Part shown: positions 15,161-16,796 of the stretch, piece by piece
How positions within the stretch are numbered: position 1 is the stretch's first letter
Layout: each line of letters opens with the position of its first letter
Assembly: GCA_003648455.1 (NCBI GenBank)
Contig: QMPG01000036.1
Coordinates: 1-16,796 of the forward strand
Direction: 5' to 3'
From: Bacteroidota bacterium
GTDB taxonomy: Bacteria > Bacteroidota > Bacteroidia > Bacteroidales > B39-G9
Length of the DNA stretch: 16,796 nt
Translations under genes and position numbers: made by a program
The notes under the pieces: model-generated
Seen by the model: the letters and a program-made list of their open reading frames with translations, nothing else
Database searches by the model: none
What the model was told of the DNA's origin: nothing

Positions 15161-16504
15161 TTATTCAAAATCTTTTAAAACAGCTTTTATTTTTTCAAGT
15201 TTTTCATTGAGCAACTCTTTTGTTTTTGCCTCTACAAGAAGTCTTAAAAACGGTTCTGTATTTGATGGGCGAACATTAAACCACCAATCTTTATATTCAA
15301 TTCTGTATCCGTCAAAATCGTAAAGAGCATCAGGTTTTGCTTCAGCAACAAAATTATCTTTAAGAGCTTCCATTGCTTTTTCTTTTTGCTCAATACGGAA
15401 ATTTATTTCGCCTGAGTTTTCATATTTTGCAATATTACTAATTAATTGCGAAACAGATTTACCTTCTTTTTTCATCTTGCTAACTATTCCAAGAATAATT
15501 ACTGACGCTAATAATCCTGAATCTGAATAATAAAAATCTCTGAAATAATAATGACCTGCAAGCTCACCACCAAAAATCCCATCAATTTCGCGTAATTTTA
15601 AAGCAGCATAGGCTCTGCCAACTCGCCACATATTTATTTTACTGCCAAATTTTTCAACATATTCGCCAACAGCTTTCGAAGTTCTTATATCTTGCAAAAC
15701 ATTGCCTTTTAAACCTTTTTCTTCAAGAAAATAATGAGAAAGGAGAGCAATCATTAAATCGGGAGAAATAAATTTACCGTTTTCGTCAACAAACATAACT
15801 CTATCGGCATCACCATCATAAATAACACCAATATCGCATTTATTATCAACAACAAGTTTTTGCAAATCTTTCACATTTTCAGGAATCAATGGATTTGCTT
15901 CATGGTTTGGGAATGTCCCATCAAGATCTTCAAAAATATACAATGGTTCATCGCCAAGTAAATCTCTTATTAACATGCCGGCCATTCCATTAGAACAATC
16001 AATACCGATTTTAAGATTTGAAGTGTCTTTTACATAGGTTCTTAAAAAGGCTAAATATTCTTCTTTTACATCATAATCAATAATTTTCCCTTTTTCTTCA
16101 ACCGGCTTAACTTCTTTCGTATTAATCAATTTCTCTAATTCTCCAAGACCTGTGTCATAACCAACAGGAAGAGCATTTGCTCTTGATACTTTTAAACCAT
16201 TATATTCTTTACCATTATGAGATGCTGTTATTTGAACAGATGCATCAAAATTATGTTTTGCTGTAGAAAAATAAACCATAGGTGTTGTTGCCAAACCAAT
16301 GTTGTAAACATCAGCACCACTGTCGGTTATTCCTTTTGAAAGATATTCAAAAACTTCGGGTGAGGAAACTCTTACATCTCTTCCAACCAAAACTTTTTTT
16401 GTTTTTAACAATTTAGGTAAAAAATATCCTATTTTATATACGTCATCTTTGTTAAAATCTTTGTTATAAACGCCACGAATATCGTATGCTTTAAATGCTC
16501 CCAT
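15161..16504 (-). CDS. Phosphomannomutase / phosphoglucomutase (alpha-D-phosphohexomutase)
   Basis: This 447-residue cytoplasmic enzyme interconverts hexose 1- and 6-phosphates and so supplies sugar nucleotides for cell envelope polysaccharides. The four family landmarks are intact. TASHN (93-97) holds the phosphorylated Ser95. DGDADR (230-235) binds magnesium. FGGELAGHYYF (311-321) is the sugar-binding loop. VRPSNTEP (411-418) binds the substrate phosphate. The start MGAFKAYDIRGVY matches the usual N-terminus, with no longer alternative. Mannose versus glucose preference cannot be told from the sequence, so no symbol is given (manB or pgm would be the candidates). Its upstream region holds repeat copy B about 180 bases away. 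Confidence 0.94.
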   Translation of the reverse strand: MGAFKAYDIRGVYNKDFNKDDVYKIGYFLPKLLKTKKVLVGRDVRVSSPEVFEYLSKGITDSGADVYNIGLATTPMVYFSTAKHNFDASVQITASHNGKEYNGLKVSRANALPVGYDTGLGELEKLINTKEVKPVEEKGKIIDYDVKEEYLAFLRTYVKDTSNLKIGIDCSNGMAGMLIRDLLGDEPLYIFEDLDGTFPNHEANPLIPENVKDLQKLVVDNKCDIGVIYDGDADRVMFVDENGKFISPDLMIALLSHYFLEEKGLKGNVLQDIRTSKAVGEYVEKFGSKINMWRVGRAYAALKLREIDGIFGGELAGHYYFRDFYYSDSGLLASVIILGIVSKMKKEGKSVSQLISNIAKYENSGEINFRIEQKEKAMEALKDNFVAEAKPDALYDFDGYRIEYKDWWFNVRPSNTEPFLRLLVEAKTKELLNEKLEKIKAVLKDFE

Positions 16505-16684
16505 AATTTTAAATTTAATTTGTTAAAAAAGACAGCTAATTTAAAAATTATTAGTTAATTATAAAAATGCATGTCTTTTTGATTTACATAAATCTTGCAA
16601 TTTGTAATGTAATCGCGTTGATTATTAATCGAATATGTTTAATTGTTGTTTTTAATTTAAATGAACTGTGTCTCGACTATCACG

Positions 16685-16791
16685 TTAACCCGCTTTATTC
16701 ATACAAAAACGAAGTGAATTGTATGAATGTGTGATAGATAGTGGGGTGCAAAGCGGGAAACCCCGATTTAGTAATACCCAAATTTGGGGTT
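16685..16791. repeat. Structured dispersed repeat, copy B (near window end)
   Basis: This is the partner of 11387-11493, in the same orientation 5,298 bases away. The outer stem CCCGCTTT (16689-16696) pairs with AAAGCGGG (16750-16757). The inner 10-bp hairpin ATTCATACAA (16697-16706) pairs with TTGTATGAAT (16719-16728). AACCCC and GGGGTT form the 3' stem. TTAACCC (16685-16691) and GGGTTAA (16787-16793) could be short terminal inverted repeats of this copy. The window ends at 16796, so its right limit is uncertain. It fills about a third of the 292-bp non-coding stretch after the mutase gene; I see no gene in the rest. Confidence 0.75.
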
Positions 16792-16796
16792 AATGA

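Noticed and set aside
15132..15323. 63-residue plus-strand ORF
   Set aside because: Starts in the terminator stem and is antisense to the phosphohexomutase 3' end.
1..16796. CRISPR array, tRNA, rRNA, known riboswitch, integrase or transposase
   Set aside because: Scanned by eye; no regularly spaced direct repeats, no tRNA-like cloverleaf, no rRNA signature and no recombinase protein was seen.

Overview
The window looks like a chromosomal stretch of an AT-rich member of the Bacteroidota. Supporting signs: two proteins end in a type IX secretion (T9SS) type A sorting domain. Gene leaders are A-rich and lack Shine-Dalgarno boxes. Three sites match the Bacteroidota -7 promoter box TAnnTTTG exactly. 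The surface proteins at 8650-10901 belong to families I know mainly from this phylum. The sequence alone does not fix the genus.

Layout. (1) 1-132 is the 3' end of an adenosylhomocysteinase gene; it converges on an exported M1 aminopeptidase-like protein (194-2539, minus) across a shared hairpin terminator. (2) 2618-8565 (plus) carries a polytopic flippase-like membrane protein, dxs (first enzyme of the MEP isoprenoid pathway), a small membrane protein that keeps a degenerate PAP2 phosphatase signature, and rnr (RNase R). (3) 8650-11557 is an accessory patch: a small T9SS-sorted protein, a modular surface protein with tail-fibre-like repeats and a C-terminal DUF1566/Lcl-type domain, an unrecognised 114-residue ORF without an ATG start, and a structured repeat. 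(4) 11559-13098 (minus) holds hemW overlapped by an exported single-domain rhodanese. (5) 13297-15081 (plus) is a long-chain acyl-CoA ligase, convergent with a phosphoglucomutase/phosphomannomutase (15161-16504, minus) across a second strong bidirectional terminator. (6) The right edge carries a second copy of the repeat.

How the genes fit together. Most are housekeeping: methyl cycle, isoprenoid precursors, RNA decay, haem handling, fatty-acid activation, sugar-phosphate isomerisation. The neighbouring flippase-like protein, Dxs and PAP2-like protein could share a theme of polyprenyl or membrane lipid handling, but this is inference. The two surface proteins form a tandem pair of exported products.

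The least explained item is the roughly 107-bp repeat at 11387-11493 and 16685-16791. The two copies align without gaps at about 86% identity. They share a long hairpin in which one base pair differs by a compensatory change (G-C against A-T), which points to selection on structure. The first copy also sits inside a segment bounded by perfect 9-bp inverted repeats. No CRISPR array, tRNA, rRNA, integrase or transposase gene was found.
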